A stretch of DNA of 64,000 nt from Spirochaetales bacterium (GTDB lineage Bacteria > Spirochaetota > Spirochaetia > DSM-2461), in NCBI GenBank assembly GCA_028533045.1, contig JAQQAP010000011.1, positions 111,154 through 175,153 on the forward strand, in the 5' to 3' direction. The notes under the pieces are model-generated. The model saw nothing but the letters and a program-made list of their open reading frames with translations, was not told the origin of the DNA and ran no database searches. Below, in pieces: positions 27,127 to 36,127 of the stretch; the stretch's first letter is position 1, and every line of letters starts with the position of its first letter. The translations under genes were made by a program, and so were the position numbers.

Positions 27127-27947
27127 AATCAAAAGAGGGGCTTTTTCATCGCCTGAATACCATCCTCCATGAGGACAGCCGGCTTAATTCGGAAACCTGG
27201 TTTGACGTGCAGCCCTGCAAAATCTATCGTATTTTTGGCAAATCCCTAGTCATTACCCAGCCTAGTTCCAGTTTTTGGGTTTACTTACTGGGGATATTAA
27301 CGACCCTTCAGGGGGTGAAGTTCCTGGCTTCGGCGGGGGCGGAAATGTCCCGGACCCTGTGGGGCTGGTCGCTTATTCTGTGGGGGGTAGGCGCCCTTAT
27401 CGCCGGAACGAGCTACCAGGCCTTTGGCTATCAAATAAAATGCGCCGGCCGGGAAAGAGTTGTCTGGACAAGCTGGTGGGAAATTATCTACCTGATTCTC
27501 CAGCAGTTGAGTATTAATGTCATGTTTGTGGGCGTGGTATATTCCCGTTTATCCCGGTACTTTTCAGTGGCCGTGTTTCTGGCTCTTCTTGTTTCTGTTT
27601 TTTACATCACCATGGTTCTTAATGGGGCCTTCAAACCGATAAAAAAACTTATTACCTATGAGTTGATGGTAAAGTTCTGCACGCCTTTTGTGTTTGTATG
27701 TATATTATTAAATCTTGTGCTATTGATTAAATCCTACAACTCTCTGGACGGGGCTCTGTTAGGAGTATGGTTCGGATTGATTTTTATAGACCGATTATAT
27801 TGGTGGTATTACAAAAAGGGATATTCGGAAAAACTCTGGTCCCGGAAGCGATGGTTTACAGAAAATGATGTGCTCCATGTAACCCTTATTCTTTGGGTCG
27901 CCTATATTGCCTTTGTTGTTGAACCTCTCATCAAGGACGGGGTTTGA
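27123..27947 (+). CDS. Unknown seven- or eight-helix membrane protein
   Basis: This 274-residue protein has a soluble N-terminus of about 55 residues (EDSRLNSETWFDVQPCKIYR) and then seven or eight hydrophobic helices rich in Trp/Tyr. It ends in a helix with VAYIAFVVEPLI. I do not recognise the family. Its start overlaps the stop of the RND pump by four bases, which ties its expression to efflux. It may be an accessory membrane protein of that pump, though this is inference from position. The 172 bp that follow contain no gene, only the promoter region of the next operon. Confidence 0.7.
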   Translation: MKSKEGLFHRLNTILHEDSRLNSETWFDVQPCKIYRIFGKSLVITQPSSSFWVYLLGILTTLQGVKFLASAGAEMSRTLWGWSLILWGVGALIAGTSYQAFGYQIKCAGRERVVWTSWWEIIYLILQQLSINVMFVGVVYSRLSRYFSVAVFLALLVSVFYITMVLNGAFKPIKKLITYELMVKFCTPFVFVCILLNLVLLIKSYNSLDGALLGVWFGLIFIDRLYWWYYKKGYSEKLWSRKRWFTENDVLHVTLILWVAYIAFVVEPLIKDGV

Positions 27948-28081
27948 GTTTACCGTAAAATGATGTAAAGGTTAGAGGTCTAATGTTATATCCTCTTTGT
28001 TAAAGACCTTTGAAGAACTAATAAATTGTTTTAATTAAATAAATAAATAGCTTTGAGGTCACTTCTCTTCCTTGGTGTCTG

Positions 28082-28115
28082 TTGACTGTATGGAATATTT
28101 TGGTTAGTGTACTAA
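28082..28115 (+). promoter_or_regulatory. Promoter and palindrome before osmoprotectant operon
   Basis: TTGACT (28082-28087) and TAGTGT (28105-28110) are 17 bp apart. TTAGT-GT-ACTAA (28104-28115) overlaps the presumed -10 and could be an operator. There is no Shine-Dalgarno before the ATG at 28120. Confidence 0.4.
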
Positions 28116-28119
28116 TCAT

Positions 28120-28779
28120 ATGGAATATCTATTAACAAATTACTCAAGAATTTTAAAGGAAGTGGGCACCCATATTTATATCATCCTTCTGTCCCTTCCT
28201 TTTTCAATAATATTGGGGGTTGTGACGGGAATTTTTGCGGCCCGCCGCCCCCGGTTAAGGAAGGTCGTCATAGGAGTGGCCAATGTTCTTATGACGATTC
28301 CCTCCCTGGCGCTCTTTGGTTTTGCCATCATTCTTCTGGCACCGATTAATGCGGGGATTGGTGTACCGCCGGCTATTTTTGCCCTAATTATCTACTCCCT
28401 GCTTCCGATTATTCGCAATACCATTCTGGCGCTTCATTCCGTTTCTTCCGGCGTTGTGGAAGCGGCCAAGGGAATGGGCATGTCCTCCCCTCAGATTCTC
28501 TTTAAAATCCAGCTTCCCCTGGCCTTGCCCCTTCTTATGGCCGGTGTTCGTAATGCCGTGGTTATGGGGGTGAGCGTCACCACAATCGCCTATTTAGTGG
28601 GAGCCCAGGGCTTGGGATATTTCCTTTTCGCCGGTCTTTCCCGAACCCGGGGGGACATGGTTGTTATTGGTTCCCTACTGGTGGCGTTGCTTGGTATAGG
28701 GGCAAATTACCTTTTATTTCGTCTGGAAAACCTTCTCACTCCCAAGGGAGTCAAACTGCAGCAAGGAGTTAAAAAATAA
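28120..28779 (+). CDS. Osmoprotectant ABC transporter permease (OpuCB/YehW-like)
   Basis: This 219-residue permease has about five or six helices and the BPD_transp_1 fold. The EAA-type loop is VVEAAKGMGMSSPQILFKIQ, followed by PLALPLLMAGVRNAVVMGVS. Family members import glycine betaine, choline or carnitine. Two different permease genes flank one ATPase gene here, as in the OpuC and YehWXYZ/OsmF systems. The start codon has no clear ribosome site. The stop shares one base with the ATPase start. Confidence 0.88.
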   Translation: MEYLLTNYSRILKEVGTHIYIILLSLPFSIILGVVTGIFAARRPRLRKVVIGVANVLMTIPSLALFGFAIILLAPINAGIGVPPAIFALIIYSLLPIIRNTILALHSVSSGVVEAAKGMGMSSPQILFKIQLPLALPLLMAGVRNAVVMGVSVTTIAYLVGAQGLGYFLFAGLSRTRGDMVVIGSLLVALLGIGANYLLFRLENLLTPKGVKLQQGVKK

Positions 28780-29912
28780 TGGCTATTGAACTTAAAAATA
28801 TAACAAAAAAGTATGGGGAAACCCTGGCGGTGGATGATTTTTCCATCCTTATCCCCGATAACAAAATCACCGTTTTTATCGGTCCTTCGGGCTGCGGTAA
28901 AACGACCACCATGAAGATGATTAACGGGCTGATTAAGCGGACCGACGGGGATATTATCATCAACGGGAGTCACATAGACGAGTGGGATCCCATTCAGCTT
29001 AGAAGGCAGATCGGTTACGTCATTCAGAGTATCGGCCTGTTTCCCCACTATACGATTTATGACAATGTGGCCACCGTTCCCCGTCTGCTTAAATGGGATG
29101 AAGGAAAAATCAAGGAACGGGTTTATGAGTTGTTGGAACTGGTGAATCTGGACCCCGCCGAATGTGTGGACAAGTACCCGGCCCAGCTCTCCGGAGGACA
29201 GCAGCAGAGAGTCGGTGTGGCCCGCGGGCTGGCGGCCGATCCGGATATCCTCCTTATGGACGAGCCCTTCGGCGCCATTGACCCGATTAACAGGGAGCAG
29301 ATTCAGGATAGCTTCCTGGAGATTCAGAAAGAGATTCAGAAAACCATAGTCTTTGTAACCCACGACATCCACGAAGCGATCAAGCTGGGCGACTATATTG
29401 CTATTCTGGACGAGGGAAAGCTGGTTCAGTTTGACACGGCCTTTTCCGTTGTTAATACACCGGCCACTCCCCTGGTCGAAGACCTATTGGGCTCGGACAG
29501 AGCTTTTAAGGGACTGGAACTATTAAGAGTTAAAGACTCCATGAGTTCCGTGCCACCCACCCTGAAGGGTGACCAGACTGCGGGGGAAGCGGCAAAAATT
29601 ATGGCCGAAAAAAATCTTAGCTATAAGTTCGTTCTTAATGAGAAGGATCAGCTCCTGGGCTATGTGTCCCTTAAAAAAGCGGAAGCCTCCTCTCCGGAAA
29701 TTGCGGTAAAAGAGATAATCCAGGATATTGAGACCATTCAACCCAACAGCACCCTCCTTGAGGCGATGAATCATATCTTTGCCGCCGCCTTGAATACCCT
29801 TCCCGTGGTGGATTCGAAAAACCGGCTTAAAGGGAAAATCCGCATGAAAACCGTTTTGGGGAAGATTGAAGAGATCGCCGGAGACGATACGAGCGAGGAC
29901 GATGAGGCATGA
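28779..29912 (+). CDS. Osmoprotectant ABC transporter ATPase with CBS domains
   Basis: This 377-residue protein is an OpuCA/ProV-like ATPase. It has Walker A GPSGCGKTTTMKMI, signature QLSGGQQQRVGVARGLA, Walker B ILLMDEPFGAIDP and FVTHDIHEAIKLGD. A C-terminal pair of CBS domains (about 255-370) follows, containing GEAAKIMAEKNLSYKFVLN and TLLEAMNHIFAAALNTLPVV. In OpuA-type transporters such CBS pairs sense ionic strength or nucleotides and gate uptake. An acidic tail (DDTSEDDEA) ends the protein. It overlaps the second permease gene by four bases. Confidence 0.92.
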   Translation: MAIELKNITKKYGETLAVDDFSILIPDNKITVFIGPSGCGKTTTMKMINGLIKRTDGDIIINGSHIDEWDPIQLRRQIGYVIQSIGLFPHYTIYDNVATVPRLLKWDEGKIKERVYELLELVNLDPAECVDKYPAQLSGGQQQRVGVARGLAADPDILLMDEPFGAIDPINREQIQDSFLEIQKEIQKTIVFVTHDIHEAIKLGDYIAILDEGKLVQFDTAFSVVNTPATPLVEDLLGSDRAFKGLELLRVKDSMSSVPPTLKGDQTAGEAAKIMAEKNLSYKFVLNEKDQLLGYVSLKKAEASSPEIAVKEIIQDIETIQPNSTLLEAMNHIFAAALNTLPVVDSKNRLKGKIRMKTVLGKIEEIAGDDTSEDDEA

Positions 29913-30568
29913 GTCTTTTTACCTTTTTACTGGAAAATCCCGACCAAGTACTGGATAAATTCATTGAGCACTTTATCCTCTTTTTGATCTCCTGGCTTTT
30001 GGCCGTTGTCATCTCCTTTGGCTTTTCCATCATCGTGACCAGGACATGGGTCAGCCCCAAAGTAGCCTCCGTTGCGGTCAGCATTACAGGAGCTACCCAG
30101 GCGGTCCCCAGCATGGCTATTATCGCCCTGATTTTTCTGGTCACCGGAATCGGTATGAAACCGGCGATCATCGCTCTGTTTTTGTACAGTCTGGCCCCCA
30201 TCATTTTTAATACCACCAGCGGGTTCAGAACCATTTCTCCCCGCCTGATAGAATCGGCCACGGGAATGGGAATGACCCCTCTGCAAATCCTTTTGAAGGT
30301 CGAGATCCCCCAGGTTATGCCCGCTTTCTTTTCCGGCATCAGAACGGCCGCTACGATTAATATCGGTACCGCCACGGTGGCTTCCGCCATTGGGGCCGGC
30401 GGATTGGGAGAGCTCATATTCGTGGGGCTTCGTATGATCCAGACCGACCGTATCTTTGCCGGCGCCTTTCCGGCGGCACTTATGGCCTTGGCCGTAGACT
30501 TTCTGCTGGCTATGGTGGAAAAGGGCGTCACTTCCAAAGGCATCCGCCTTGAACTGAATAAAATATAA
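29909..30568 (+). CDS. Osmoprotectant ABC transporter second permease
   Basis: This 219-residue permease is the paralogue of the first gene of the operon. Its EAA-type loop is LIESATGMGMTPLQILLKVE, followed by IPQVMPAFFSGIRTAATINI. It should form a heterodimeric channel with the first permease. The ATGA overlap with the ATPase gene and the 17-bp gap to the binding-protein gene, which has AAGGAG, indicate a single operon. Confidence 0.88.
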   Translation: MSLFTFLLENPDQVLDKFIEHFILFLISWLLAVVISFGFSIIVTRTWVSPKVASVAVSITGATQAVPSMAIIALIFLVTGIGMKPAIIALFLYSLAPIIFNTTSGFRTISPRLIESATGMGMTPLQILLKVEIPQVMPAFFSGIRTAATINIGTATVASAIGAGGLGELIFVGLRMIQTDRIFAGAFPAALMALAVDFLLAMVEKGVTSKGIRLELNKI

Positions 30569-30585
30569 TTTTCCAAGGAGAGAAT

Positions 30586-31473
30586 ATGAGAAATAAATTA
30601 TTACTTTTAGGAGTACTATTGGTATCCGCTTTTTTGATGAGCTGCGGAAGCGACAAAAAGGTAACCGTAGGTTCCAAGGCTTTTTCCGAGCAGTACATTG
30701 TAGCGGAAATGCTGGCCCTTCAGCTGGAAGACGCCGGTTATGAAGTGGACAGAAAGTTCGGCATGAGCTCTTTTGCCCTCCGTCAGGCTTTGACAACCGG
30801 CCAGGTTGATATCTGCGTAGACTATACCGGAACCGGTTGGACCGCCTACCTTAAGCAGGAAACCAATATTAAAGATCCGGAAGAACTTTTTAACAAAGTG
30901 GCAGCCATGGATAAGGAAAACGGTGTGAACTGGTCCCACCGCATGGGATTCAACAACACCTACGCTTTGGCCGTTTCCCGGGCATTCGCCGAAGAGCACG
31001 GTCTTGCCACCCTTCATGATCTGGCGGCTCTGGAAGAGGACATGGACCTGACCTACGCCATTGAGTATGAATTCTTTGAGCGGCCCGACGGTTTCTTTGC
31101 CATGGCGGACATCTATGATTTTTCCGTAGAAAAGGACATGGTAAAAACCATGGATGTAGGCCTTACCTACGAAGCCCTTAACAACGGCGACGTGGACGTA
31201 AGCATGGTTTACTCCACCGACGGTAACCTTATTAAGCACGACCTTGTTGTTCTTGATGATACGGAAGCGTTCTTCCCCTTTTACAACCTCTGCGTTGTAA
31301 CCAACGGGGAATTCCTGGCGGAAAACTCCGATGTGGCCGATCTTGTGGGACGGATTTCTCCCCTCCTGGATCAGGAGACTATCACCAACCTTAACTATCA
31401 GGTTGATGCGGAAGGAAAGGAGAGCGACGTTGTGGCGGAAGCTTTTCTTAAGGAACATAGTCTGATAGACTAA
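30586..31473 (+). CDS. Osmoprotectant-binding lipoprotein (OpuCC/OsmF-like)
   Basis: This 295-residue substrate-binding protein has a lipoprotein signal (LVSAFLMSC, modified Cys about residue 20), so it is membrane anchored. The mature part starts KKVTVGSKAFSEQYIVAEML and continues with ALTTGQVDICVDYTGTGWT. These are typical of the OpuAC family that binds glycine betaine, choline or related quaternary amines in an aromatic cage. The precise ligand is not predictable. It is expressed with the permeases and ATPase upstream. Confidence 0.9.
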   Translation: MRNKLLLLGVLLVSAFLMSCGSDKKVTVGSKAFSEQYIVAEMLALQLEDAGYEVDRKFGMSSFALRQALTTGQVDICVDYTGTGWTAYLKQETNIKDPEELFNKVAAMDKENGVNWSHRMGFNNTYALAVSRAFAEEHGLATLHDLAALEEDMDLTYAIEYEFFERPDGFFAMADIYDFSVEKDMVKTMDVGLTYEALNNGDVDVSMVYSTDGNLIKHDLVVLDDTEAFFPFYNLCVVTNGEFLAENSDVADLVGRISPLLDQETITNLNYQVDAEGKESDVVAEAFLKEHSLID

Positions 31474-31477
31474 TTCC

Positions 31478-32872
31478 ATGAATTCTAATAATTGTGACAT
31501 TATTATAGCGGGAAGCGGCTTTGCCGGTCTTTCCGCAGCCATAGAGGCTGCCGAAGGGGGTGCCTCTGTGGTGGTCCTGGAAAAGATGAAAGCCGCCGGC
31601 GGAAATTCCGTTATTAGCGACGGCGGTATGGCCGTGGCGGGCAGCGAGCTTCAGAAGAAGCACGGCGTGGAAGACTCGCCCGAGCTTTTTTACCAGGATA
31701 TGATGACCGCCGGTCTAGGACTGAATCATCCCGCCTTGGTAAAGAAATTGACCGATCAGTCCGCCGAGGCCTACCGATGGCTCGTTGAGGATATAAAGGT
31801 TGATTTTATGGACCGGGTCGATCTTTTTGGGGGCCATTCGGTCCCAAGAAGCCACGGGGCGGTTAAGGTCACCGGCGCTTCCATTATTAATCCCATGAAA
31901 AAGAAGCTTGAGAGCCTGGGCGTGTCCATTCGCTACGGCCATAACCTTAAGCGTTTGATTCTCAAGGACGGCCGTGTGACAGGGGCGGTCGTTTCCCAGG
32001 ACTACTCCTATAAAACAGGAGAGGGGAGTTCGGAGTACGAGCTTCAGGCTTCCCAAGGGGTGATTCTCGCAGGGGGAGGTTACGGCGCCGATGTGCCCTT
32101 TCGCTCTGCCCAGGATCCCCGCCTGGACGAAAGCATTGGCACCACCAACAAACCATTTGCCAAGGCCGACTTGATTAAGGAAGCCCTGCGTATCGGGGCC
32201 GCTCCGGTGCAGTTATCCCATATCCAACTGGGGCCCTGGGCCTCTCCCGACGAGTCCGGATTCGGGGACGGCCCCCTCTTTGCCGACTATACCGGCTTCA
32301 TTTACGGTATAATTGTCGATCCCGAATCGGGTGAGCGCTTCATAAACGAACAGGCGGACCGAAAAGTGGTCTCCGATGCGATTTTAGGCAAGGGGAAACC
32401 CTGCTTGTGCATCAGCGATTCGGCCGCCGTAAATTATACGGGCTGGGACATTGGGAAGGCTCTGAGAAAAGGGGTCGTCAAAACCTTCCATACCCTTGAG
32501 GCCTTGTGCGCAGAGTACGGCGTCCCCCAAGATCCTCTTCAGGCAAGCATTGACGATTTTAATCAGCTTGTTCAGGGGAAGAAAAAGGACGGCTACGGTC
32601 GGATCCTTCCCCGGGACGCCATGAACCTGGGAACAGCTCCCTATTATGCCATGCGCCTCTGGCCCAAAGTCCATTTTACCATGGGCGGCCTACACATTGA
32701 TAAGGAAGCTCGGGTTCTGGACCTGAACGGGCAAGTTATCCCGGGGCTTTTTGCCGCCGGAGAAATCACCGGGGGCGTCCATGGGGCGAGCCGGCTCGGA
32801 AGTTGTGCCGTGACCAGCTGCGTGGTATTCGGGAGAACGGCGGGAAAACAGGCCTTGAACGGCACAAACTGA
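31478..32872 (+). CDS. FAD-dependent fumarate reductase/flavocytochrome-c family oxidoreductase
   Basis: This 464-residue soluble flavoprotein has an N-terminal FAD-binding motif (IIIAGSGFAGLSAAIEAAEG, about 6-25), followed by GGNSVISDGGMAVAGS. The C-terminal FAD segment is GLFAAGEITGGVHGASRLGS, and the substrate-site region KVHFTMGGLHID precedes it. It resembles the flavin domain of fumarate and urocanate reductases but lacks heme and FMN-binding domains and has no export signal. It follows the binding-protein gene by four bases without its own ribosome site, so it is coupled to the ABC transporter. Its substrate might be whatever the transporter imports, which is inference. Confidence 0.8.
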   Translation: MNSNNCDIIIAGSGFAGLSAAIEAAEGGASVVVLEKMKAAGGNSVISDGGMAVAGSELQKKHGVEDSPELFYQDMMTAGLGLNHPALVKKLTDQSAEAYRWLVEDIKVDFMDRVDLFGGHSVPRSHGAVKVTGASIINPMKKKLESLGVSIRYGHNLKRLILKDGRVTGAVVSQDYSYKTGEGSSEYELQASQGVILAGGGYGADVPFRSAQDPRLDESIGTTNKPFAKADLIKEALRIGAAPVQLSHIQLGPWASPDESGFGDGPLFADYTGFIYGIIVDPESGERFINEQADRKVVSDAILGKGKPCLCISDSAAVNYTGWDIGKALRKGVVKTFHTLEALCAEYGVPQDPLQASIDDFNQLVQGKKKDGYGRILPRDAMNLGTAPYYAMRLWPKVHFTMGGLHIDKEARVLDLNGQVIPGLFAAGEITGGVHGASRLGSCAVTSCVVFGRTAGKQALNGTN

Positions 32873-32953
32873 CAGGAGGGCAGGGAGCCCTTTGCCGAGT
32901 GGGTCAGGCTTTGTGATGAGACAAATAGGCATAAAAGGGAGACAATTTCTTCT

Positions 32954-32976
32954 TAAAATCTCTTTTTGAGAGTTTT
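32954..32976 (+). terminator. Weak hairpin after the flavoprotein gene
   Basis: CTCT-N5-AGAG extended by A/T pairs, followed by TTTT. It is a weak terminator candidate in the 141-bp gap before the first CrtC-fold gene. Confidence 0.35.
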
Positions 32977-33013
32977 ATAGTTATTTCCAGATAGATATAT
33001 CAAGGAGATTACT

Positions 33014-34225
33014 ATGGCAAAAGTCCAAAAGAAAATTACCATGAGATTGTTAAGCTTCCTGTCCGTTCTGTTTATGATCGGCACCGTTAGCTGTGCAACC
33101 AAGGCCCCGGAGAGCGCCGATCAGGCCTCCGCGATACCGACCCGACTGATGAACACCCCCGCCGACTACGAGAAGCTCGGCGTCAATCCCGATGTGATTG
33201 AAGAGTGGGAAGATGGAAGACGGGATGACAGCCGCCCCGGCGCCTACGAGTGGTGGTACTTTGACATGATTCTCGATGACGGCACGGCCGTCGTTGTTAT
33301 TTTCCACGACAAGGACGCGGCGACCCCCGATGTAGCCATGAGCCCCTACGTACAGTTCGAAGTGACCCTTCCTTCGGGAGAACACTTCCACGAGGATGTT
33401 AAAGTCGGCGTAGAGGACGCTTTTTTTAGCACAGAAACCTGTGAAATACGCCTGGGTGAGGTGGCCTCGCTCACCGGTGATCTCAAGACCTATGAGATTG
33501 AGATTGATACGGTGAACGGGATCGGCGCCCACTTGGTTCTTGAGAGCATGAGCTCTTCCTGGCGGCCCGGTTCGGGCTACATGGGATTCGGCGAGGACGA
33601 CGTGGACTACTTTACCTGGCTCTGCGCTGTCCCCCGGGGACGAGTATCCGGTGACTTGACCGTTAAGGGTGAAACCCGGGAAGTTTCCGGTTTCGGTTAC
33701 CACGATCATCAGTGGGGTACCGTTCCTCCCCTCATGGTCTGGAATCACTGGTTCTGGCTGCGCCAGTCCTTCGAGGATTACACCATTCTCGTCTTTGACC
33801 TGGTGTCCAACTCCAGCCACGACTTCGTCCGCTATCCCTTTGTCTTCATTCAGGATGCAGAAGGTAATATCGTTTTCGAAAGTACCGGGGACATTGATGA
33901 AACGGGCTTTGAAGTGCTTAGCGAATACGACCAGGAAGCCACGGGCAAACGGGTTCCGGGAGCCTTTACCTACACCTTCCGCGACGGGGACAAGACCGCC
34001 GTCTACTCCATGGAGGCGACCAAAGAGATTTCCGCTCAGGATAACTATTCCATGGTTCCCCCGGAAGTGCGGGCCCTCTTTGATCAGGCCGGTATCCATC
34101 CTTCCTACACCCGTTGGGTGGGGCAGGGAGAGCTTGAACTGGATCTCGACGGCGTCACCTCAAAACAGGAGGGAGACGCGATCTACGAGATGATTTACAT
34201 TGGGACCGAGTATCAGAATTATTAG
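33014..34225 (+). CDS. CrtC-fold (hydroxyneurosporene synthase-like) lipoprotein 1
   Basis: This 403-residue protein has a lipoprotein signal (VLFMIGTVSC, Cys about residue 27). The mature part shows signatures of the CrtC/carotenoid-hydratase two-lipocalin fold: GAYEWWYFDMILDDG (about 78-92) and GFGYHDHQWGTVPP (about 231-244). The fold covers hydratases, isomerases and pericyclases acting on terpenoid or polyketide-like substrates. I see no carotenoid genes nearby, so carotenoid chemistry is doubtful. The next gene is a close paralogue in tandem. The ribosome site is AAGGAG. Confidence 0.8.
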   Translation: MAKVQKKITMRLLSFLSVLFMIGTVSCATKAPESADQASAIPTRLMNTPADYEKLGVNPDVIEEWEDGRRDDSRPGAYEWWYFDMILDDGTAVVVIFHDKDAATPDVAMSPYVQFEVTLPSGEHFHEDVKVGVEDAFFSTETCEIRLGEVASLTGDLKTYEIEIDTVNGIGAHLVLESMSSSWRPGSGYMGFGEDDVDYFTWLCAVPRGRVSGDLTVKGETREVSGFGYHDHQWGTVPPLMVWNHWFWLRQSFEDYTILVFDLVSNSSHDFVRYPFVFIQDAEGNIVFESTGDIDETGFEVLSEYDQEATGKRVPGAFTYTFRDGDKTAVYSMEATKEISAQDNYSMVPPEVRALFDQAGIHPSYTRWVGQGELELDLDGVTSKQEGDAIYEMIYIGTEYQNY

Positions 34226-34254
34226 GTTTTCCCGTTTCGTTTAGCTGATTTTTT

Positions 34255-34297
34255 AAGGGGCTGACCGAAGTTCTTATGACTTTGGTCTGCCCCTTTT
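34255..34297 (+). terminator. Intrinsic terminator after CrtC-fold gene 1
   Basis: A long stem pairs AAGGGGC and GACC(G)AAG with CTTTGGTC and GCCCCTT across a nine-base loop, ending in TTTT. It separates the two paralogues into two transcripts. Confidence 0.85.
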
Positions 34298-34362
34298 CTA
34301 TGTTAAGCGACAGGTGCTTAAGGTTATGTTTTATATCTAACTATTTTCAATTTCCCTGTTTG

Positions 34363-34422
34363 TTGACCTTGTTAATTCTTACTCCTATTCTCTATCTATG
34401 CTAGATATGCAACGCGTGTTGC
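34363..34422 (+). promoter_or_regulatory. Promoter with TetR-type operator, CrtC-fold gene 2
   Basis: TTGACC (34363-34368), 17 bp, TATTCT (34386-34391). The operator-like palindrome GCAAC-GCGT-GTTGC (34409-34422) follows, extended on the left by AGATAT. The same sequence, with two central changes, occupies the same position downstream of the promoter of the gene at 36826. Confidence 0.7.
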
Positions 34423-34455
34423 TTTTATTGAAAAATACTAGCAAAGGAGAATACT

Positions 34456-35673
34456 ATGATAAAACAGGGAAAAGAGATCTCACTGAGATTCCTGAGTTTA
34501 CTGGCCGTTCTGTTTTTGGTCGTTGCCACAGGCTGTACTACCAAGCAAACCGGGATAGTCCAGAACTCAGAAGCACCCCTTATTCCGACCCGGCTGATGA
34601 ATACCCCCGCCGACTACGAGAAGCTCGGAGTCAATCCCGATCTTATTGAACCCTGGGAGGACGGACGGCGGGATGACGGCCGACCCGGTGCGTACGAGTG
34701 GTGGTACTTCGACATGATTCTTGATGACGGTACGGCGGTCGTTATTATCTTTAAGGATAAATATGCCGGTAATCCCGACGGCCCCATGAGCCCCTACGTT
34801 CAGTTCGAAGTGACCCTCCCCACGGGAGAGCATTTTCACGAGGACTTTGCCGTTGGCGTAGATGAGGCTTTCTTCAACACAGAGAGCTGCGAGATACGAC
34901 TGGGAGAACTGGCCTCGCTCACCGGAGATCTCAAGACCTACGAAATTGCAATCAACCCTGTGAACGGCCTTGGCATTGAGCTGGTTCTTGAGAGCATGAG
35001 CTCCCCCTGGCGCCCCGGTTCGGGCTACATCGGTTTTGGCGAGGAAGAGGAAGACTACTTTACCTGGTTGTGCAGTGTTCCCCGCGGACGTGTCCACGGA
35101 CAGCTGACGGTCAAGGGCGAGACCCGTGACATCTCCGGTTTCGGCTACCACGATCATCAGTGGGGCACCGTTCCCCCTCTTATGATTTGGAATCACTGGT
35201 TCTGGATTCGCCAGGCCTTCGAGGATTACTCTATCCTCATCTTCGACTTTGTGGCCAACGCCGACTGCGGCTTCGCCCGTTATCCCCTGGTCTTCGTCCA
35301 GGACGCAGAGGGAAACATCGTTTTCGAGGGTAAGGGGGATATCGAGGAAACCGATTTCACGGTGGATAAGGAGTATGTGCAGGAGGCGACGGGCAAACTT
35401 GTCCCGGGAGCTTTTACCTACACCTTCCGCGACGGAAAGAGTACCGTCGTCTATTCCATGGAGTCCCAAAGGGAACTCTCGGCGCAGGACAACTACTCCA
35501 TGGCTCCTCCGGAGGTGCGGGCCCTTTTTGATCAGGCGGGAATCAAGCCCTCTTACACCCGTTGGGTGGGTCATGGAACGCTGGAACTCGATCTTGACGG
35601 CCTTACCTCCCGGCAGGAAGGAGATGCCATCTATGAGATGATCTTCCCGGGAAGCAAGTATCGGGATTATTAA
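34456..35673 (+). CDS. CrtC-fold (hydroxyneurosporene synthase-like) lipoprotein 2
   Basis: This 405-residue paralogue is clearly homologous to lipoprotein 1 over the whole mature length, with the same GAYEWWYFDMILDDG and GFGYHDHQWGTVPP signatures. The lipobox is LVVATGC. It has its own promoter, operator and terminator, and the signal and N-terminal linker regions differ more than the core. Two independently regulated copies suggest divergence in when or on what they act. Function is unknown; an isomerase, hydratase or lipocalin-like binding role is possible. The operator suggests control by the TetR protein encoded at 36128-36643. Confidence 0.8.
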   Translation: MIKQGKEISLRFLSLLAVLFLVVATGCTTKQTGIVQNSEAPLIPTRLMNTPADYEKLGVNPDLIEPWEDGRRDDGRPGAYEWWYFDMILDDGTAVVIIFKDKYAGNPDGPMSPYVQFEVTLPTGEHFHEDFAVGVDEAFFNTESCEIRLGELASLTGDLKTYEIAINPVNGLGIELVLESMSSPWRPGSGYIGFGEEEEDYFTWLCSVPRGRVHGQLTVKGETRDISGFGYHDHQWGTVPPLMIWNHWFWIRQAFEDYSILIFDFVANADCGFARYPLVFVQDAEGNIVFEGKGDIEETDFTVDKEYVQEATGKLVPGAFTYTFRDGKSTVVYSMESQRELSAQDNYSMAPPEVRALFDQAGIKPSYTRWVGHGTLELDLDGLTSRQEGDAIYEMIFPGSKYRDY

Positions 35674-35701
35674 AACCCATCGTTATTCGCAGCAGAATTC
35701 A

Positions 35702-35744
35702 GGGCTGTGGCAAAAGTAATAATGACTTTTGCCACAGCCCTTTT
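35702..35744 (+). terminator. Strong intrinsic terminator after CrtC-fold gene 2
   Basis: A 16-pair stem (GGGCTGTGGCAAAAGT and its complement) with a seven-base loop is followed by TTTT. It may also serve the convergent minus-strand operon ending at 35752. Confidence 0.9.
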
Positions 35745-35751
35745 GGGAATT

Positions 35752-36126
35752 TTAGAGGGATTGCTTGTATTTAAAGTACCTGATTTCAAAGCAAACAAAG
35801 CTTGTGAGCAAAAGCCCCTGCACAAAGACCGGAGACTTCCTGCCCGTGTAAATACTTGCCAGGAAAATGAGGAGTGTCAGCAGGGCGGAAAGCCTGACGA
35901 GGGGCAGAACTTTATACTCCTTTTTTTTAAAAGATAAAACAAGGAATCGTAATCCCATGAAGATCCCCGCGGACAAGAGGAGAACCAGGGATTTTAGTGT
36001 AATTGTCTTATCCAGAGCGGAGTAATTCGAATGTATTTCAAAGAGAGCTGTGACCAGTAAGGCGATGCTGTGGATCAAAAAAATCCTGTATGTCACGTTC
36101 AGCTGTTTAATGATTTTCTCTTTCAT
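35752..36126 (-). CDS. Four-helix membrane protein, unknown
   Basis: This 124-residue hydrophobic protein has four predicted helices (including IALLVTALFEI, SLVLLLSAGIFMGL, LSALLTLLIFLAS and GLLLTSFVCF) and basic ends. I do not recognise the family. It begins one base after the tetR stop, so it is translated together with that regulator. It may be the efflux- or stress-related target of TetR autoregulation, which is inference from the operon only. Confidence 0.6.
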   Translation of the reverse strand: MKEKIIKQLNVTYRIFLIHSIALLVTALFEIHSNYSALDKTITLKSLVLLLSAGIFMGLRFLVLSFKKKEYKVLPLVRLSALLTLLIFLASIYTGRKSPVFVQGLLLTSFVCFEIRYFKYKQSL

Positions 36127-36127
36127 A

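Noticed and set aside
33014..35673. Carotenoid biosynthesis genes
   Set aside because: Only the CrtC fold is present, on lipoproteins, with no phytoene synthase, desaturase or other carotenoid gene in the window.
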